Below are positions 50,565 to 62,533 of a stretch of 64,000 nt of DNA, piece by piece; position 1 is the stretch's first letter; every line of letters starts with the position of its first letter. The stretch spans positions 496,001 to 560,000 of the forward strand of contig NZ_JAGQDG010000004.1 in NCBI RefSeq assembly GCF_018069865.1. Reading direction: 5' to 3'. The notes under the pieces are model-generated. The model did no database searches. It was not told the origin of the DNA and saw nothing but the letters and a program-made list of their open reading frames with translations. The position numbers and the translations under genes were made by a program. Source of the stretch: Ideonella paludis. GTDB taxonomy: Bacteria > Pseudomonadota > Gammaproteobacteria > Burkholderiales > Burkholderiaceae_C.

Positions 50565-51574
50565 TCAAAGCCTTGCGGATTGGCCTGTTGCCAGCGCCAA
50601 CTGTCGGCGCACATTTGGTCGAGGCTGCGGCTGGCCTGCCAGCCCAAGCGCTCGCGAGCCAGGGTGGCGTCGGCCCAGAAGGCGGGCAGGTCGCCGGGGC
50701 GGCGGGGGGCGATGTCGTAGGGGATGGGGCGGCCGGAAGCCCGCTCGAAGGCCTTGACCAGATCCAGCACGCTGATGCCTTGGCCGGTGCCCAGGTTGAC
50801 GGTGAGCGACTGCTGCTCGCGCAGCAGGTAGGACACGGCGGCCACATGGCCTTCGGCCAGGTCCATCACGTGCAGATAGTCGCGCACGCCGGTGCCGTCA
50901 TGGGTGTCGTAATCGCCGCCGAACACGCCCAGGCGCTCGCGGCGGCCCACCGCGACTTGGGTGACGTAGGGCATGAGGTTGTTGGGCACGCCGCGCGGGT
51001 CTTCGCCGATGCGGCCGCTCTCATGCGCGCCCACGGGGTTGAAGTAGCGCAGGTAGGCCACCTTCAGCGCGGGGTCGGCGGCTTCAGCGTCACGCAGAAT
51101 TTGCTCGCCCATCAGCTTGGTGCGGCCATAGACGTTCATCGCGGCCAGCGGGTGGGCCTCGGTGTAGGGCAGGAACTGCGGCTCGCCATACACGGTGGCG
51201 CTGGAGCTGAACACAAAGTGCTTGACCCCAGCCCGGGCCATGGCCTGGTGCACGGTGACCAAGCCGCCAATATTGTTGGCGTAGTACTTGAGCGGCTGGG
51301 CGGTGGATTCACCCACCGCCTTGAAGGCGGCAAAGTGCACCACCGCGTCGATGGCGTGGGCCGCAAACAGCGCGTCCAGGGCCGCGCCGTCGTTGACATC
51401 GCCTTGCACAAAGACAGGGGTCTCCCCCATCAACTCGGCCAGCCGGCCCAGCACTTGGGGCGAGCTGTTGGAGAAATCGTCCAGGCCCACGACCTCAAAA
51501 CCTGCGGCCTTGAGCGCCACCCAGGTGTGGGAGCCGATATAGCCAGTCGCCCCGGTCAACAACACACGCTTCAC
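50558..51574 (-). CDS. galE: UDP-glucose 4-epimerase GalE
   Basis: A 338-residue SDR enzyme interconverting UDP-glucose and UDP-galactose. GATGYIGSH is the NAD+ loop at the N-terminus; SSSATVYG and YGRTKLMGE supply the catalytic Ser/Thr and YxxxK pair, and RYFNPVGAHESG with IGEDP is typical of GalE. Start is GTG at 51574 with GGAGG about nine bases upstream; an in-frame ATG five codons earlier overlaps that binding site. It lies within the ubi block on the same strand with no sugar genes nearby, suggesting a housekeeping role in cell-surface glycan precursors. Confidence 0.93.
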   Translation of the reverse strand: MKRVLLTGATGYIGSHTWVALKAAGFEVVGLDDFSNSSPQVLGRLAELMGETPVFVQGDVNDGAALDALFAAHAIDAVVHFAAFKAVGESTAQPLKYYANNIGGLVTVHQAMARAGVKHFVFSSSATVYGEPQFLPYTEAHPLAAMNVYGRTKLMGEQILRDAEAADPALKVAYLRYFNPVGAHESGRIGEDPRGVPNNLMPYVTQVAVGRRERLGVFGGDYDTHDGTGVRDYLHVMDLAEGHVAAVSYLLREQQSLTVNLGTGQGISVLDLVKAFERASGRPIPYDIAPRRPGDLPAFWADATLARERLGWQASRSLDQMCADSWRWQQANPQGFEG

Positions 51575-51660
51575 AGCTCTTTCCTCCATCTTGTCTTCGT
51601 TTGTCTTTGCGCTGTGGCGCTCTGGGCCGCAGCGCCTGTCAGGCGGCGCTCAAGCCCAGC

Positions 51661-52392
51661 TCAGCACTTGATACCCACGTGCAGCGCGACCACTCCGCCG
51701 GTCAGGTTGTGTACGTCCACATGGCCAAAGCCGGCTGTCTTCATCATGGCTTTGAGCGTGGCCTGGTCGGGGTGCATGCGGATGGACTCGGCCAAGTAAC
51801 GGTAGCTTTCAGCATCGCCGGCCACCATCTGGCCCAAGCGCGGCAGCACCTTGAAGGAGTACCAGTCATAAGGCTTTTGCAGCGCAGGCGCCACCTTGGA
51901 GAACTCCAACACCAGCAGCCGGCCGCCTGGTTTGAGCACGCGGCACATCTCGGCCAGGGCCACGTCTTTGTGGGTCATGTTGCGCAGGCCGAAGGCCACG
52001 CTCACCAAGTCAAACGTGGCTTCTGGGTAAGGCAGCTTTTCGGCGTCGCACAGATTGGTGGGCAAGGCCAGGCCTTTGTCCAGCAGCCGGTCGCGGCCGG
52101 TGCGCAGCATGGCCTCGTTGATGTCGGTGTGCACCACCATGCCCGTGGGGCCGACCTTTTTGGCAAAAGCCATGGACAGATCCCCAGTACCGCCCGCAAT
52201 GTCCAGCGCCTTTTGCCCAGGCTGCAGGTTGGCCACGGCCACGGTGTAGACCTTCCAGGCGCGGTGCATACCCATGGACATCAGGTCGTTCATCACGTCG
52301 TACTTGGACGCGACGGAGTCGAACACCCCTTTGACCTTGCTGGCCTTGACGGCCTCGTCCACGGTCTCAAAACCGAAATGCGTTTGCGACAT
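51661..52392 (-). CDS. ubiE: Ubiquinone/menaquinone methyltransferase UbiE
   Basis: A 243-residue SAM-dependent C-methyltransferase acting on the ubiquinone (and, where present, menaquinone) ring. [22 protein letters not shown] is the N-terminal signature, [10 protein letters not shown] the SAM loop, and [17 protein letters not shown] with [13 protein letters not shown] the core, ending with GGVVALHVG. Start is the ATG with AAGGAG upstream; a longer frame runs into DUF971. It sits at the head of a run with galE, a hypothetical, ubiJ and ubiB. Confidence 0.95.
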   Translation of the reverse strand: MSQTHFGFETVDEAVKASKVKGVFDSVASKYDVMNDLMSMGMHRAWKVYTVAVANLQPGQKALDIAGGTGDLSMAFAKKVGPTGMVVHTDINEAMLRTGRDRLLDKGLALPTNLCDAEKLPYPEATFDLVSVAFGLRNMTHKDVALAEMCRVLKPGGRLLVLEFSKVAPALQKPYDWYSFKVLPRLGQMVAGDAESYRYLAESIRMHPDQATLKAMMKTAGFGHVDVHNLTGGVVALHVGIKC

Positions 52393-52409
52393 GCGGCGCT
52401 CCTTGGTTC

Positions 52410-52811
52410 TCAGTGCGACGCGCAGCCGGACGCAGCCTTGGGCGCCATGGGCGCGTCGCGGTCCACGCCGGCAGCCTGCAAGCGCTCTTCGTACTGGGCC
52501 CACAGCGCCTCTTGCTGGCTGCCCAGCTTGTAAAGCGTCTCCCAGGTGAAGATGCCCGACTCATGGCCGTCGTCAAAGGTGGGCTGGATGCCGTAATTGC
52601 CGACCGGCGCTACACCGCTGATGCCGACATGGCGCTTACCCGTCTGCAGCACTTCCTGGCCGGGGCCGTGGCCTTGCACCTCGGCCGACGGGCTGTAGAC
52701 GCGCATCAGCTCAAAGGGGATCTTGAACGAACGGCCATCGGAGAAAGCGATCTCCAGCACGCGGGTGGCTTGGTGCACGGTCAGCGCGGTGGGATGGGGG
52801 GCGTTGCTCAT
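52410..52811 (-). CDS. DUF971 family protein
   Basis: A 133-residue protein containing a DUF971 (GBBH-like beta) domain with [48 protein letters not shown] and the conserved DG pairs. Related domains occur in gamma-butyrobetaine hydroxylases and Fe-S-linked proteins; the stand-alone function is unclear. Overlaps HIT by four bases and is followed by ubiE after 17, the usual Burkholderiales order. Confidence 0.9.
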   Translation of the reverse strand: MSNAPHPTALTVHQATRVLEIAFSDGRSFKIPFELMRVYSPSAEVQGHGPGQEVLQTGKRHVGISGVAPVGNYGIQPTFDDGHESGIFTWETLYKLGSQQEALWAQYEERLQAAGVDRDAPMAPKAASGCASH

Positions 52812-53284
52812 GAGGCTTGTCCTGTGGTGAAGGCGGTCAGCGCAGTGTGCACCGCCTGTTGAACCTGTGTGTCAAGGGTAGGCCAATCGCAGGCTAGGCG
52901 CTCGGCCGCCGAAGGCTCAGGCGTGCGCTGGCGCGGGCCCCAGATGGGCTGAGGAAACTGGGCGTCCCAGTCAAAGCGGGCGATCACATGCCAGTGCAGA
53001 TGCGGCACCACATTGCCCAAGGCCGCGAGGTTGATCTTGGTGGGCTGCAAGGCTGCGCGCAACACCCGCTCGACGGCCACCACGGCCGCCATGCAGCGTG
53101 CGCGCTCGGCATCCGTCAGGTCACTCAGCTCGGCCACATGGTCGTTCCAGATCACGCGGTAGAAGGCGGGGAACTCGGGGGCGTCCAGCACGCGGATGAC
53201 GCGCAGGTCCGCCTCGCAGTGCACCAGCACCGAGGCGGTAGATTGAATGCCCTCGCAGAGTTCGCAGCCAGGATGCTTTGCCAT
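52808..53284 (-). CDS. HIT family protein
   Basis: A 158-residue histidine-triad protein, nucleotide phosphoramidase/hydrolase. The triad motif is HLHWHVIARF. A Cys pair near the N-terminus (CELCEG) could bind metal, as in HIT members of the Hint/FHIT-like group in betaproteobacteria. Its ATG overlaps the stop of the giant oxidoreductase by one base and its stop overlaps DUF971 by four, so all three are coupled. Confidence 0.9.
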   Translation of the reverse strand: MAKHPGCELCEGIQSTASVLVHCEADLRVIRVLDAPEFPAFYRVIWNDHVAELSDLTDAERARCMAAVVAVERVLRAALQPTKINLAALGNVVPHLHWHVIARFDWDAQFPQPIWGPRQRTPEPSAAERLACDWPTLDTQVQQAVHTALTAFTTGQAS

Positions 53285-56200
53285 CAGACGAGGACTCTTT
53301 CAATACCGCCGTTATTGGCGCGTTGCACATACTCAGGCATCCACTGCTCACCCAAGATCTGCTTGGCCATCTCGACGACGATGTAGTCGGCTTCCAGCAG
53401 GCCGTTCTGCAGGTCATCGCCATAGCGCGACAGGCCTTGCAGGCAGCTCGGGCAAGAGGTGAGGATCTTCACCGGGCCTTGCGCGGGCACGGCACCGGTG
53501 GCGCGCAGCTCGGCTTCGGCCTTGCGCATCTCCTCTTCTTTGCGGAAGCGGACTTGGGTGGAGATGTCGGGGCGGCTGACGCCCAGTGTGCCGGACTCCC
53601 CGCAGCAGCGTGCGGACTGCACCACCGCCTCGCCCACCAAGGCCTTGACCGTCTTCATGGGGTCTTGCTGCTTCATGGGGCTGTGGCAGGGGTCGTGATA
53701 GAGATAGCCGCCCGCGCCCGGCTGACTGGCCTGCGGCAAGGTGATGCCCTTCTCCAGCAGGAACTCGTGGATGTCGACGATGCGGCAGCCGGGGAAGATC
53801 TCCTCAAACTTGTAGCCCTGCAGTTGGTCAAAGCAGGTGCCGCATGAGACCACCACGGTCTTGATGTCCAGGTAGTTCAGGGTGTTGGCCACGCGGTGAA
53901 AGAGCACCCGGTTGTCGGTGATCATCTTCTCGGCTACATCAAATTGGCCCGAGCCGCGTTGTGGGTAGCCGCAGCAGAGGTAGCCCGGCGGCAGCACCGT
54001 CTGCACTCCGGCATGCCAGAGCATGGCCTGCGTGGCCAAACCCACCTGGCTGAACAAGCGCTCGGAGCCGCAGCCGGGGAAGTAGAACACCGCCTCCGAA
54101 TCCACCGTGGTGGCTGCGGGGTTGCGGATGATGGGCACGTAGTCTTTGTCTTCAATGTCCAACAAGGCGCGGGCAGTCTTCTTGGGCAGGCCGCCGGGCA
54201 TCTTTTTGTTGATGAAGTGAATGACCTGCTCTTTGATGGGCGCGGTGCCCACCGTGGCCGGCGGCGCACTGGTTTGCTTGCGCGCGGCCAGCTTGAGCAC
54301 ATCGTGCGCCAAACGCTGGGCCTTCATGCCCACGCCCACCATGGCCGCGCGGGCCATCTTGATGGTCTGCGGGTTGGTGGCGTTGAGCATCAGCATGGCC
54401 GCCGCATTGCCAGGGCGGAAGCTCTTTTGCCCCATCTTGCGCAGCAGGTTGCGCATGTTCATGGAGACATCGCCAAAGTCGATCTTCACCGGGCAGGGGT
54501 TGAAGCACTTGTGGCAGACCGTGCAGTGGTCGGCCACGTCTTCAAACTCTTCCCAGTGCTTGATGGACACGCCGCGGCGGGTTTGCTCCTCGTACAAAAA
54601 GGCTTCAACCAAGAGCGAAGTGGCCAGGATCTTGTTGCGCGGGCTGTAGAGCAGGTTGGCACGCGGCACATGGGTGGCGCAGACCGGCTTGCACTTGCCG
54701 CAGCGCAGGCAGTCTTTGACGGAGTTGGCAATGTCGCCAATGTCACTCTGCTGCATGATCAGCGACTCATGCCCCATCAGCCCAAAGCTGGGCGTGTAGG
54801 CATGGCTCAAGTCGGCCGCATGCACATCCGGCCCCAGGCCGGTGAGCGCTGCACCGCGCAGCAGCTTGCCCTTGTTGAAGCGGCCTTCCGGGTCGACCTT
54901 GGCCTTGTAGGCGGTGAAGTTGGCCAACTCCTCGTCGCTCAAAAACTCCAGCTTGGTGATGCCAATGCCATGCTCGCCCGAGATCACACCGTTCAAGCTG
55001 CGGGCCAACACCATGATGCGGCCCACCGCCTCATGGGCGGTTTGCAGCATCTCGTAGTTGTCGGAGTTGACGGGGATGTTGGTGTGCACATTGCCGTCAC
55101 CGGCATGCATGTGCAGCGCCACCCACACGCGGCCGCGCAACACCTCTTTGTGCAGGGCCTTGCAGGCCTCCAGCACGGGCGCAAACACCGCGCCGGCAAA
55201 CACGGTTTGCAGGGGCTTCAAGATCTGGCGCTTCCAAGAGGCGCGCAGGCTTTGGTCTTGGATTTGGTCAAAGAAGCTGCGGCCGGCTTGGCCGTCCACC
55301 CCGGGCTGCACCACGTCCAGCCCGTCCATCCACTGCTGCCACTGCTGGCGGGCTTCAGCAATGAGCGCCAGAGCGCGTTGGCAGCGCTCGTCCAGCACCT
55401 CGGCGCTGGGCACATCGCTGGGGTCATCAGTATTGCCCAGGGGCAAATGGCCGCTGCCAAAGAAGGCGCTGAGCTTGTCGGCCAGCGCGATCTTGTTGCG
55501 CAAGCTCAGCTCGATATTGATCCGCTCAATGCCCAGGGTGTATTCGCCCATGCGCTCCAGCGGGATCACCACGTCCTCATTCACCTTGAAGGCGTTGGTG
55601 TGCTTGGAGATGGCCGCCGTGCGCTTGCGGTCGAGCCAGAATTTTTTGCGGGCTTCGGCCGAGACGGCCACAAAGCCCTCGCCCGAGCGGCCATTGGCCA
55701 GGCGGATCACTTCGCTGGTGGCACGGGCCACGGCGTCTTCGTCGTCGCCCACGATGTCGCCGATCAGCACCATCTTGGGCAGCCCACCGCGCTTGCTCTT
55801 GGTGGCATAGCCCACGGCCTTGAGGTAGCGGTCGTCCAGATGCTCCAGGCCGGCGAGGATGGCCCCTGCTGGCCTTTTCATCTCCTCGAACATGAAGTTC
55901 TTGATCTCGACAATGGACGGCACGCATTCCTTGGGGTTGCCAAAGAACTCTAAACAGACCGTGCGGGTTTGCTTGGGCATGCGGTGCACCACCCAACGCG
56001 CGCTGGTGATCAGGCCGTCACAGCCTTCTTTCTGAATGCCGGGCAGGCCGGCCAAAAACTTGTCGGTGACGTCCTTGCCCAGGCCTTCTTTGCGGAAGAC
56101 GCGGCCCGGGATGTCCAGGCGCTCGGTGCGCTGCGGCACTTTGCCGCTGGCGTCATAGTGGCGCAGCTCAAAGCTGGCCACCGCTACATCGTGGATCTTG

Positions 56201-57228
56201 CCCAGGTTGTGGTCCAGGCGCACCACTTCCAGCCAAGTGGCTTGCGGGGTGACCATCTTCCACGAGGCCAGGTTGTCCAGCGCCGTGCCCCAAAGCACCG
56301 CCTTCTTGCCCCCGGCATTCATCGCGATATTGCCGCCCACGCAGGAGGCTTCGGCACTGGTCGGGTCCACCGCAAACACAAAACCGGCGCGCTCGGCGGC
56401 GTCCGACACCCGCTGGGTCACCACGCCGGCACCCGTCCAAATGGTGGGCACGGGCTGGGCCACACCGGGCAGCTCGATCAGCTCGACCTCGGTCATCTGC
56501 TCGAGCTTTTCGGTGTTGATGACCGCGCTCTTCCAGGTCAGCGGCACCGCGCCGCCGGTGTAGCCGGTGCCACCGCCGCGCGGGATGATGGTCAGGCCGA
56601 GCTCCACACAGGCCGCCACCAGATGGGCCATTTCGGCCTCGGTGTCGGGGGTCAGCACCACAAAGGGGTATTCGACGCGCCAGTCGGTGGCGTCGGTCAC
56701 GTGTGACACGCGCGACAGCCCATCGAACTTGATGTTGTCTTTGGCGGTGTGCCGGCCCAAGAGCTTGCGGCAGCGGCCGCGCAGCAGCAGTACATCGACA
56801 AAGCGGTCGGCAAAGCGCTGCACCGCGCCCTGGGCGAGCGCCAGCAACTCGCCCACATAGGCGTCACGCACGGCATCGGCCTCGGGCTTGCGGCGCTTTT
56901 GCACCTCGCCCAGACGGTGTTGCAGGGCCTCGATCAGCAGGTCGCGCCGCTTGGGGTTGTCCAGCAGGTCGTCTTCCAGATACGGGTTGCGCTGCACCAC
57001 CCAGATATCGCCCAAGACCTCGTAGAGCATGCGGGCCGAGCGGCCCGTGCGGCGCTCTTCGCGCAGCAGGTTCAGCAAGTCCCAGGCCCGAGAGCCCAAC
57101 AGCCGCAGCACGATCTCGCGATCGGACAGCGAGGTGTAGTTGTAGGGGATCTCGCGCAGGCGTGGCGCCTCGGCGTCATGGGCGCCAGCGGCGGCTTGGA
57201 GGGCGGTGAGGGACTGCGGTGCGTTCAT
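53284..57228 (-). CDS. Large FAD/iron-sulfur oxidoreductase, D-2-hydroxyacid dehydrogenase-like (DUF3683)
   Basis: A 1314-residue fusion enzyme. After a DUF3683-type N-terminal part (about 1-180) come an FAD_binding_4 domain ([16 protein letters not shown]), an FAD-oxidase C-terminal domain with [12 protein letters not shown], a ferredoxin-like domain with two clusters ([11 protein letters not shown] and [12 protein letters not shown]), and two CCG domains at the end ([19 protein letters not shown]). This is the D-lactate dehydrogenase/glycolate-oxidase layout joined in one chain, likely feeding electrons to the quinone pool. Start at 57228 is preferred because the 27 codons before it look unlike coding sequence. 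Substrate unproven. Confidence 0.9.
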   Translation of the reverse strand: MNAPQSLTALQAAAGAHDAEAPRLREIPYNYTSLSDREIVLRLLGSRAWDLLNLLREERRTGRSARMLYEVLGDIWVVQRNPYLEDDLLDNPKRRDLLIEALQHRLGEVQKRRKPEADAVRDAYVGELLALAQGAVQRFADRFVDVLLLRGRCRKLLGRHTAKDNIKFDGLSRVSHVTDATDWRVEYPFVVLTPDTEAEMAHLVAACVELGLTIIPRGGGTGYTGGAVPLTWKSAVINTEKLEQMTEVELIELPGVAQPVPTIWTGAGVVTQRVSDAAERAGFVFAVDPTSAEASCVGGNIAMNAGGKKAVLWGTALDNLASWKMVTPQATWLEVVRLDHNLGKIHDVAVASFELRHYDASGKVPQRTERLDIPGRVFRKEGLGKDVTDKFLAGLPGIQKEGCDGLITSARWVVHRMPKQTRTVCLEFFGNPKECVPSIVEIKNFMFEEMKRPAGAILAGLEHLDDRYLKAVGYATKSKRGGLPKMVLIGDIVGDDEDAVARATSEVIRLANGRSGEGFVAVSAEARKKFWLDRKRTAAISKHTNAFKVNEDVVIPLERMGEYTLGIERINIELSLRNKIALADKLSAFFGSGHLPLGNTDDPSDVPSAEVLDERCQRALALIAEARQQWQQWMDGLDVVQPGVDGQAGRSFFDQIQDQSLRASWKRQILKPLQTVFAGAVFAPVLEACKALHKEVLRGRVWVALHMHAGDGNVHTNIPVNSDNYEMLQTAHEAVGRIMVLARSLNGVISGEHGIGITKLEFLSDEELANFTAYKAKVDPEGRFNKGKLLRGAALTGLGPDVHAADLSHAYTPSFGLMGHESLIMQQSDIGDIANSVKDCLRCGKCKPVCATHVPRANLLYSPRNKILATSLLVEAFLYEEQTRRGVSIKHWEEFEDVADHCTVCHKCFNPCPVKIDFGDVSMNMRNLLRKMGQKSFRPGNAAAMLMLNATNPQTIKMARAAMVGVGMKAQRLAHDVLKLAARKQTSAPPATVGTAPIKEQVIHFINKKMPGGLPKKTARALLDIEDKDYVPIIRNPAATTVDSEAVFYFPGCGSERLFSQVGLATQAMLWHAGVQTVLPPGYLCCGYPQRGSGQFDVAEKMITDNRVLFHRVANTLNYLDIKTVVVSCGTCFDQLQGYKFEEIFPGCRIVDIHEFLLEKGITLPQASQPGAGGYLYHDPCHSPMKQQDPMKTVKALVGEAVVQSARCCGESGTLGVSRPDISTQVRFRKEEEMRKAEAELRATGAVPAQGPVKILTSCPSCLQGLSRYGDDLQNGLLEADYIVVEMAKQILGEQWMPEYVQRANNGGIERVLV

Positions 57229-57522
57229 GGCGGGCAGGCGGCCTGGCCTCCGCCACCCAGCGGGCTTGGGAGGGAGCCAACCTGTCAGAGAGCACGGGCT
57301 AAGGTGCAAAGGAGGAAGCGGCGAGGGTGAATCCTACCGCAGTGCAGCAAACCACCCTGTGGGCAAGGACACACCGGCCCCTCTTTTGGCGCCAGTGGTG
57401 TGGCCGGGAAATCCCTGGGCGGCTGGGGCCTCAAGTCATGCGACAACACCGTTCTGTCACCAACATTGGCGACACTGCCGCGGTCAACCGTCTTGGGCGG
57501 TGCTACTTTTTACGGAGATTCC

Positions 57523-58833
57523 ATGCAAAAACGTCTTCTCGCCCTGGCGGCCGTGGCCGCAGCCGGCTTGGCCCAGCCCGCCTTTGCCCAAGTGGAGGTG
57601 CAATGGTGGCACTCCATGGGCGGCGCCCTGGGGGAATGGGTGAACGACCTGGCCAAGGACTTCAATGCCAGCCAGAAGGACGTCAAGATCGTGCCGACCT
57701 TCAAAGGCAGCTATGACGAGTCCATGACCGCCGCGATTGCCGCTTTCCGCGCCGGCAATGCACCGCACATCCTGCAGGTGTTTGAGGTGGGCACCGCCAC
57801 CATGATGGCCTCCAAGGGCGCCATCAAGCCGGTGGCCGAGGTGATGAAGGAAGCCGGGCAGAAGTTTGACCCCGCTGCCTATGTGCCGGCCGTGGCGGGC
57901 TACTACACCGCTCCCAATGGGCAGATGCTGAGCTTCCCCTTCAACAGCTCCACCCCCGTCTTCCACTACAACAAAGACGCCTTCAAGGCCGCCGGCCTGA
58001 ACCCGAACAAGCCACCCACCACCTGGCCTGAGGTGGCCCTGGCCGCGGCCAAGCTCAAGGCCAGCGGCCACAAGTGCCCGTACACCACGTCCTGGATCAG
58101 CTGGACACAACTGGAGAGCTTCTCGGCGTGGCACAACACCCTGTTTGCCACCAAGAACAACGGCTTTGGCGGCTTGGACGCCCGGCTGGCCTTCAACACC
58201 CCGCTGCATGTGCGCCACATCGAGAACCTGGGCAATATGGCCAAGCAAGGCCTGTTCGTCTACAAAGGCCGGGGCAATGCCGCTGATGGCACTTTTGTCT
58301 CGGGCGAATGCGCCATGATGACGGGCTCCTCGGCGCTCTACGGCAATGTCAAGCGCAATGCCAAGTTTGCAGCCGGCATTGGCACCCTGCCCTACTACCC
58401 CGATGTGCCGGGCGCGCCCCAAAACACCGTGATCGGCGGCGCCAGCCTGTGGGTGATGAGCGGCAAGAAGGCCCCCGAGTACAAGGGCGTGGCCGCTTTC
58501 TTTGCTTATCTGTCGCAAACCGATGTGGCGGCCAAGAGCCACCAGCGCACCGGCTACCTGCCGGTGACCAAGGCCTCGTTTGAGATGACCGACAAGTCCG
58601 GCTTCTACAAAGAGAACCCCGGCACAGATGTCTCGGTGACGCAGATGATCCGCAAGACCACCGACAAGTCGCGCGGCGTGCGCTTGGGCAACTTTGTGCA
58701 GATCCGCACCCTCATCGACGAAGAGTTGGAAGGCGTGTGGGCCGGCAAGAAGGGCGCCAAAGAGGCCCTGGATGCCGCCATCACCCGCGGCAACGAGCAA
58801 CTTGAGCGGTTTGAGAAGACTGCAAAAATGTAA
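57523..58833 (+). CDS. ugpB: sn-Glycerol-3-phosphate ABC transporter binding protein UgpB
   Basis: A 436-residue periplasmic binding protein with a 22-residue signal peptide ending AFAQ. VEVQWWHSMGGALGEWV and QKDVKIVPTFKGSYDESM match UgpB, and the mature protein follows the cluster B sugar-binding fold. ACGGAG precedes the ATG. It starts the ugpBAECQ operon. The 294 bases upstream, shared with the oppositely oriented oxidoreductase, contain one CTGTCA PHO-like half site (57454-57459) but no full pho box that I can accept. Confidence 0.95.
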   Translation: MQKRLLALAAVAAAGLAQPAFAQVEVQWWHSMGGALGEWVNDLAKDFNASQKDVKIVPTFKGSYDESMTAAIAAFRAGNAPHILQVFEVGTATMMASKGAIKPVAEVMKEAGQKFDPAAYVPAVAGYYTAPNGQMLSFPFNSSTPVFHYNKDAFKAAGLNPNKPPTTWPEVALAAAKLKASGHKCPYTTSWISWTQLESFSAWHNTLFATKNNGFGGLDARLAFNTPLHVRHIENLGNMAKQGLFVYKGRGNAADGTFVSGECAMMTGSSALYGNVKRNAKFAAGIGTLPYYPDVPGAPQNTVIGGASLWVMSGKKAPEYKGVAAFFAYLSQTDVAAKSHQRTGYLPVTKASFEMTDKSGFYKENPGTDVSVTQMIRKTTDKSRGVRLGNFVQIRTLIDEELEGVWAGKKGAKEALDAAITRGNEQLERFEKTAKM

Positions 58834-58873
58834 GATTGCTCAAGGGGCTGACCAGTCTCTGAGGCCGTGACCC

Positions 58874-58901
58874 ACGGGGCGCCTAAGGAAAGGCGCCCCG
58901 T
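58874..58901 (+). other. Intercistronic stem-loop between ugpB and ugpA
   Basis: An 11-bp perfect stem (58874-58884 with 58891-58901, around ACGGGGCGCCT) has a six-base loop and no T tract. In ABC operons such hairpins protect the upstream binding-protein mRNA from 3' decay, so that more UgpB than permease is made. Confidence 0.8.
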
Positions 58902-58915
58902 TGACTTTGAAGCGT

Positions 58916-59797
58916 ATGGAAAAACGAGTCCTGTTCCGCTCGCGCTGGCTGCCCTGGGTGCTGATCGCGCCGCAGATGGCCATCGTGCTGGTGTTCTTCT
59001 TTTGGCCTGCGGGCCAGGCCTTGTGGCAAAGCGTGCTGCAGCAAGACGCCTTTGGCACCAGCACCGAGTTTGTCGGCCTAGAGAACTTCAAGCGCCTGTG
59101 GGCCGATGCCAGCTACTTGGCCTCCTTCAAAACCACCGCGGTGTTTTCGCTGCTGGTGGCGGTGTGTGGCTTGTCTCTCTCGCTGCTGCTGGCGGTGATG
59201 GCCGACCGCGTGGTCAAGGGCGCGCGGCTCTATAAGACCCTGCTGGTCTGGCCCTATGCCGTGGCCCCCGTGGTGGCCGGCGTGCTGTGGATGTTCATGT
59301 TTGCGCCAGGCATGGGCGTGGTCAGCCATGCCTTGGGCCTGATGGGCGTGGACTGGAACCACCTGCTCAATAGCGGGCAGGCCATGACGCTGATCGTGCT
59401 GGCCGCCGTGTGGAAGCAAATCTCCTACAACTTCCTCTTCTTTCTGGCCGGCTTGCAAGCCATTCCCAAATCGCTGATCGAGGCTGCCGCCATGGACGGC
59501 GCCGGGCCTTGGAAGCGCTTTTGGACGGTGCAGTTCCCGCTGCTCTCCCCCACCGCGTTCTTCCTGCTGGTGATCAACATCGTCTACGCGTTTTTCGACA
59601 CCTTTGCCATTGTGGATGCCGCCACGCAGGGCGGGCCGGGCAAGGACACGGCGATCTTGGTCTACAAGGTTTACTACGACGGCTTCAAGGCCCTAGACAT
59701 GGGCGGCTCGGCCGCGCAGTCGGTGGTGTTGATGGTCATCGTGGTGGCGCTGACGGTGGTGCAGTTCCGCTTTGTCGAGCGTAAGGTTCAGTATTGA
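58916..59797 (+). CDS. ugpA: sn-Glycerol-3-phosphate ABC permease UgpA
   Basis: A 293-residue inner-membrane permease with six helices. The EAA loop [24 protein letters not shown] (partial: EAAAMDGAG) contacts Ugp[20 protein letters not shown] is the family N-terminus. I start at ATG 58916; an in-frame TTG at 58901 lies inside the preceding hairpin. Followed by ugpE after nine bases. Confidence 0.95.
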   Translation: MEKRVLFRSRWLPWVLIAPQMAIVLVFFFWPAGQALWQSVLQQDAFGTSTEFVGLENFKRLWADASYLASFKTTAVFSLLVAVCGLSLSLLLAVMADRVVKGARLYKTLLVWPYAVAPVVAGVLWMFMFAPGMGVVSHALGLMGVDWNHLLNSGQAMTLIVLAAVWKQISYNFLFFLAGLQAIPKSLIEAAAMDGAGPWKRFWTVQFPLLSPTAFFLLVINIVYAFFDTFAIVDAATQGGPGKDTAILVYKVYYDGFKALDMGGSAAQSVVLMVIVVALTVVQFRFVERKVQY

Positions 59798-59806
59798 AGG
59801 CTGCCC

Positions 59807-60661
59807 ATGATTGAACGTCGCCCCATCGCCACCTTGATGGCGCACCTCGTGCTCATCTTGGGGGTGCTCATCGTCGCCTTTCCCATCTACCTGACCTTTG
59901 TGGCCTCGACCCAAACCGCTGAGGTCATTGCGCAGAGCCGCCCGCTGTCACTGATCCCTGGTGGGCATGGGCTTGAGACCTACCAACGCGCGCTGTTTGG
60001 CGGCAAGAACGACTTTGGCAGCGAGCTGCCGGCGGCTGCGCCCATGATGCTCACCAGCCTGATCAGCGCCTTGGTCATTGCCGTCGGCAAGATCATCATC
60101 TCGCTGCTGTCGGCGTTTGCCATCGTCTACTTCCGCTTTCCGCTGCGCGGCCTGGTGTTCTGGATGATTTTTGTGACGCTGATGCTGCCGGTCGAGGTGC
60201 GCATTGGCCCGACCTACGAGGTGGTGTCGCAGTTGGGCATGCTCAACAGCTACGCGGGACTGACGGTGCCGCTCATCGCCTCGGCCACCGCCACCTTTCT
60301 CTTCCGGCAGTTCTTTTTGACCGTGCCTGATGAGTTGGTGGAGGCCGCGCGCATCGACGGCGCAGGCCCGCCGCGCTTTTTCAAAGACGTGCTGCTGCCG
60401 CTCTCCACCACCAGCATCGCCGCGCTCTTCGTGATCCAGTTCATTTACGGCTGGAACCAATACCTCTGGCCGCTGCTGGTGACCACCAACGAGGGCATGT
60501 ATCCCGTGGTGATGGGCATCAAGCGCCTGATCGCCGGTGAGTCCTACACCGAGTGGAATGTGGTGATGGCCACGGCCATGTTGGCCATGTTGCCGCCAGC
60601 GGCGGTGGTGATCCTGATGCAAAAGTGGTTCGTCAAGGGCCTGGTGGATACCGAGAAATAA
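59807..60661 (+). CDS. ugpE: sn-Glycerol-3-phosphate ABC permease UgpE
   Basis: A 284-residue partner permease. [10 protein letters not shown] and the EAA loop [23 protein letters not shown] are conserved, as is the C-terminal [15 protein letters not shown]. Six helices. It heterodimerises with UgpA. The stop is directly followed by the ugpC ATG. Confidence 0.95.
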   Translation: MIERRPIATLMAHLVLILGVLIVAFPIYLTFVASTQTAEVIAQSRPLSLIPGGHGLETYQRALFGGKNDFGSELPAAAPMMLTSLISALVIAVGKIIISLLSAFAIVYFRFPLRGLVFWMIFVTLMLPVEVRIGPTYEVVSQLGMLNSYAGLTVPLIASATATFLFRQFFLTVPDELVEAARIDGAGPPRFFKDVLLPLSTTSIAALFVIQFIYGWNQYLWPLLVTTNEGMYPVVMGIKRLIAGESYTEWNVVMATAMLAMLPPAAVVILMQKWFVKGLVDTEK

Positions 60662-60662
60662 G

Positions 60663-61762
<1,100 letters not shown>

Positions 61763-61766
<4 letters not shown>

Positions 61767-62524
61767 CGAGCTTTAAAGTTGCCCCGGCTGATTGGCCGCT
61801 GCCGCTGTGGATCGCCCACCGCGGTGCAGGCAAGCTGGCCCCCGAGAACACGCTGGCGGCCTTTCGCGAAGGCGCCCGATACGGCTACAGCGCCTTTGAG
61901 TGCGACGTCAAACTCTCGGCGGACGACGTGCCCTTTTTGCTGCACGACGCCACCTTGGACCGCACCACACCCCAGCGCGGCTTGGCCAAACAGCACGCCT
62001 GGCACCACTTGTCGCAGGTCGATGCCGGCGGCTGGCACAGCCGCGCCTATGCGGGCGAGCCCCTGCCCTCGCTGCAGGCGGTTGCTGCTTTCCTGCGCCG
62101 CAATGGCTTCGGGCTGGATTTGGAGATCAAGCCGACGCCGGGCGACGAGGCCCACACCGGCCGTCTTGTGGCGCAAGCAGTGGCTCAGCTCTGGGCAGGC
62201 GCCACACCCGCCCAAACACCGGTGCTCAGCTCATTCAGGCCCGAAGCCCTGCAGGCCGCTCAAGCCACCGCGCCCCACCTGCCCCGGGCCTTGCTGGTCG
62301 ACACCCTCTGGGACGGCTGGTGGCCCGCCGCCCAGGCGCTGGACTGCGCAGCCGTGATCACCAACTACGCCTTAATGGATCAGACGCTGATCAAGAAACT
62401 CCACACTGCCGGCATGCGAGCCCTGGTCTACACCGTCAACGATGAAGCTGAGGCACAGCGCCTGCTGAAGCTGGGCATTGACGGGATCATCACGGATGCG
62501 GTGGACAAGTTTTCGCCGGGATGA
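61763..62524 (+). CDS. ugpQ: Glycerophosphodiester phosphodiesterase UgpQ
   Basis: A 253-residue cytoplasmic phosphodiesterase that splits imported glycerophosphodiesters to glycerol-3-phosphate and an alcohol. [18 protein letters not shown] holds the catalytic His and Arg, [17 protein letters not shown] the metal ligands, and [10 protein letters not shown] the conserved Glu/Lys. No signal peptide. The four-base overlap with ugpC (ATGA) ties it to the transporter, as in E. coli ugpBAECQ. Confidence 0.94.
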
Positions 62525-62533
62525 GCAGCTCGC

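Noticed and set aside
53896-55953. 685-codon open frame on the plus strand
   Set aside because: It lies antisense within the DUF3683 oxidoreductase, has no family motif, and is the kind of opposite-strand frame that high GC at codon position three creates.
57440-57480. PHO box upstream of ugpB
   Set aside because: Only one CTGTCA half-site is present; the second repeat at the required 11-base spacing is poor.
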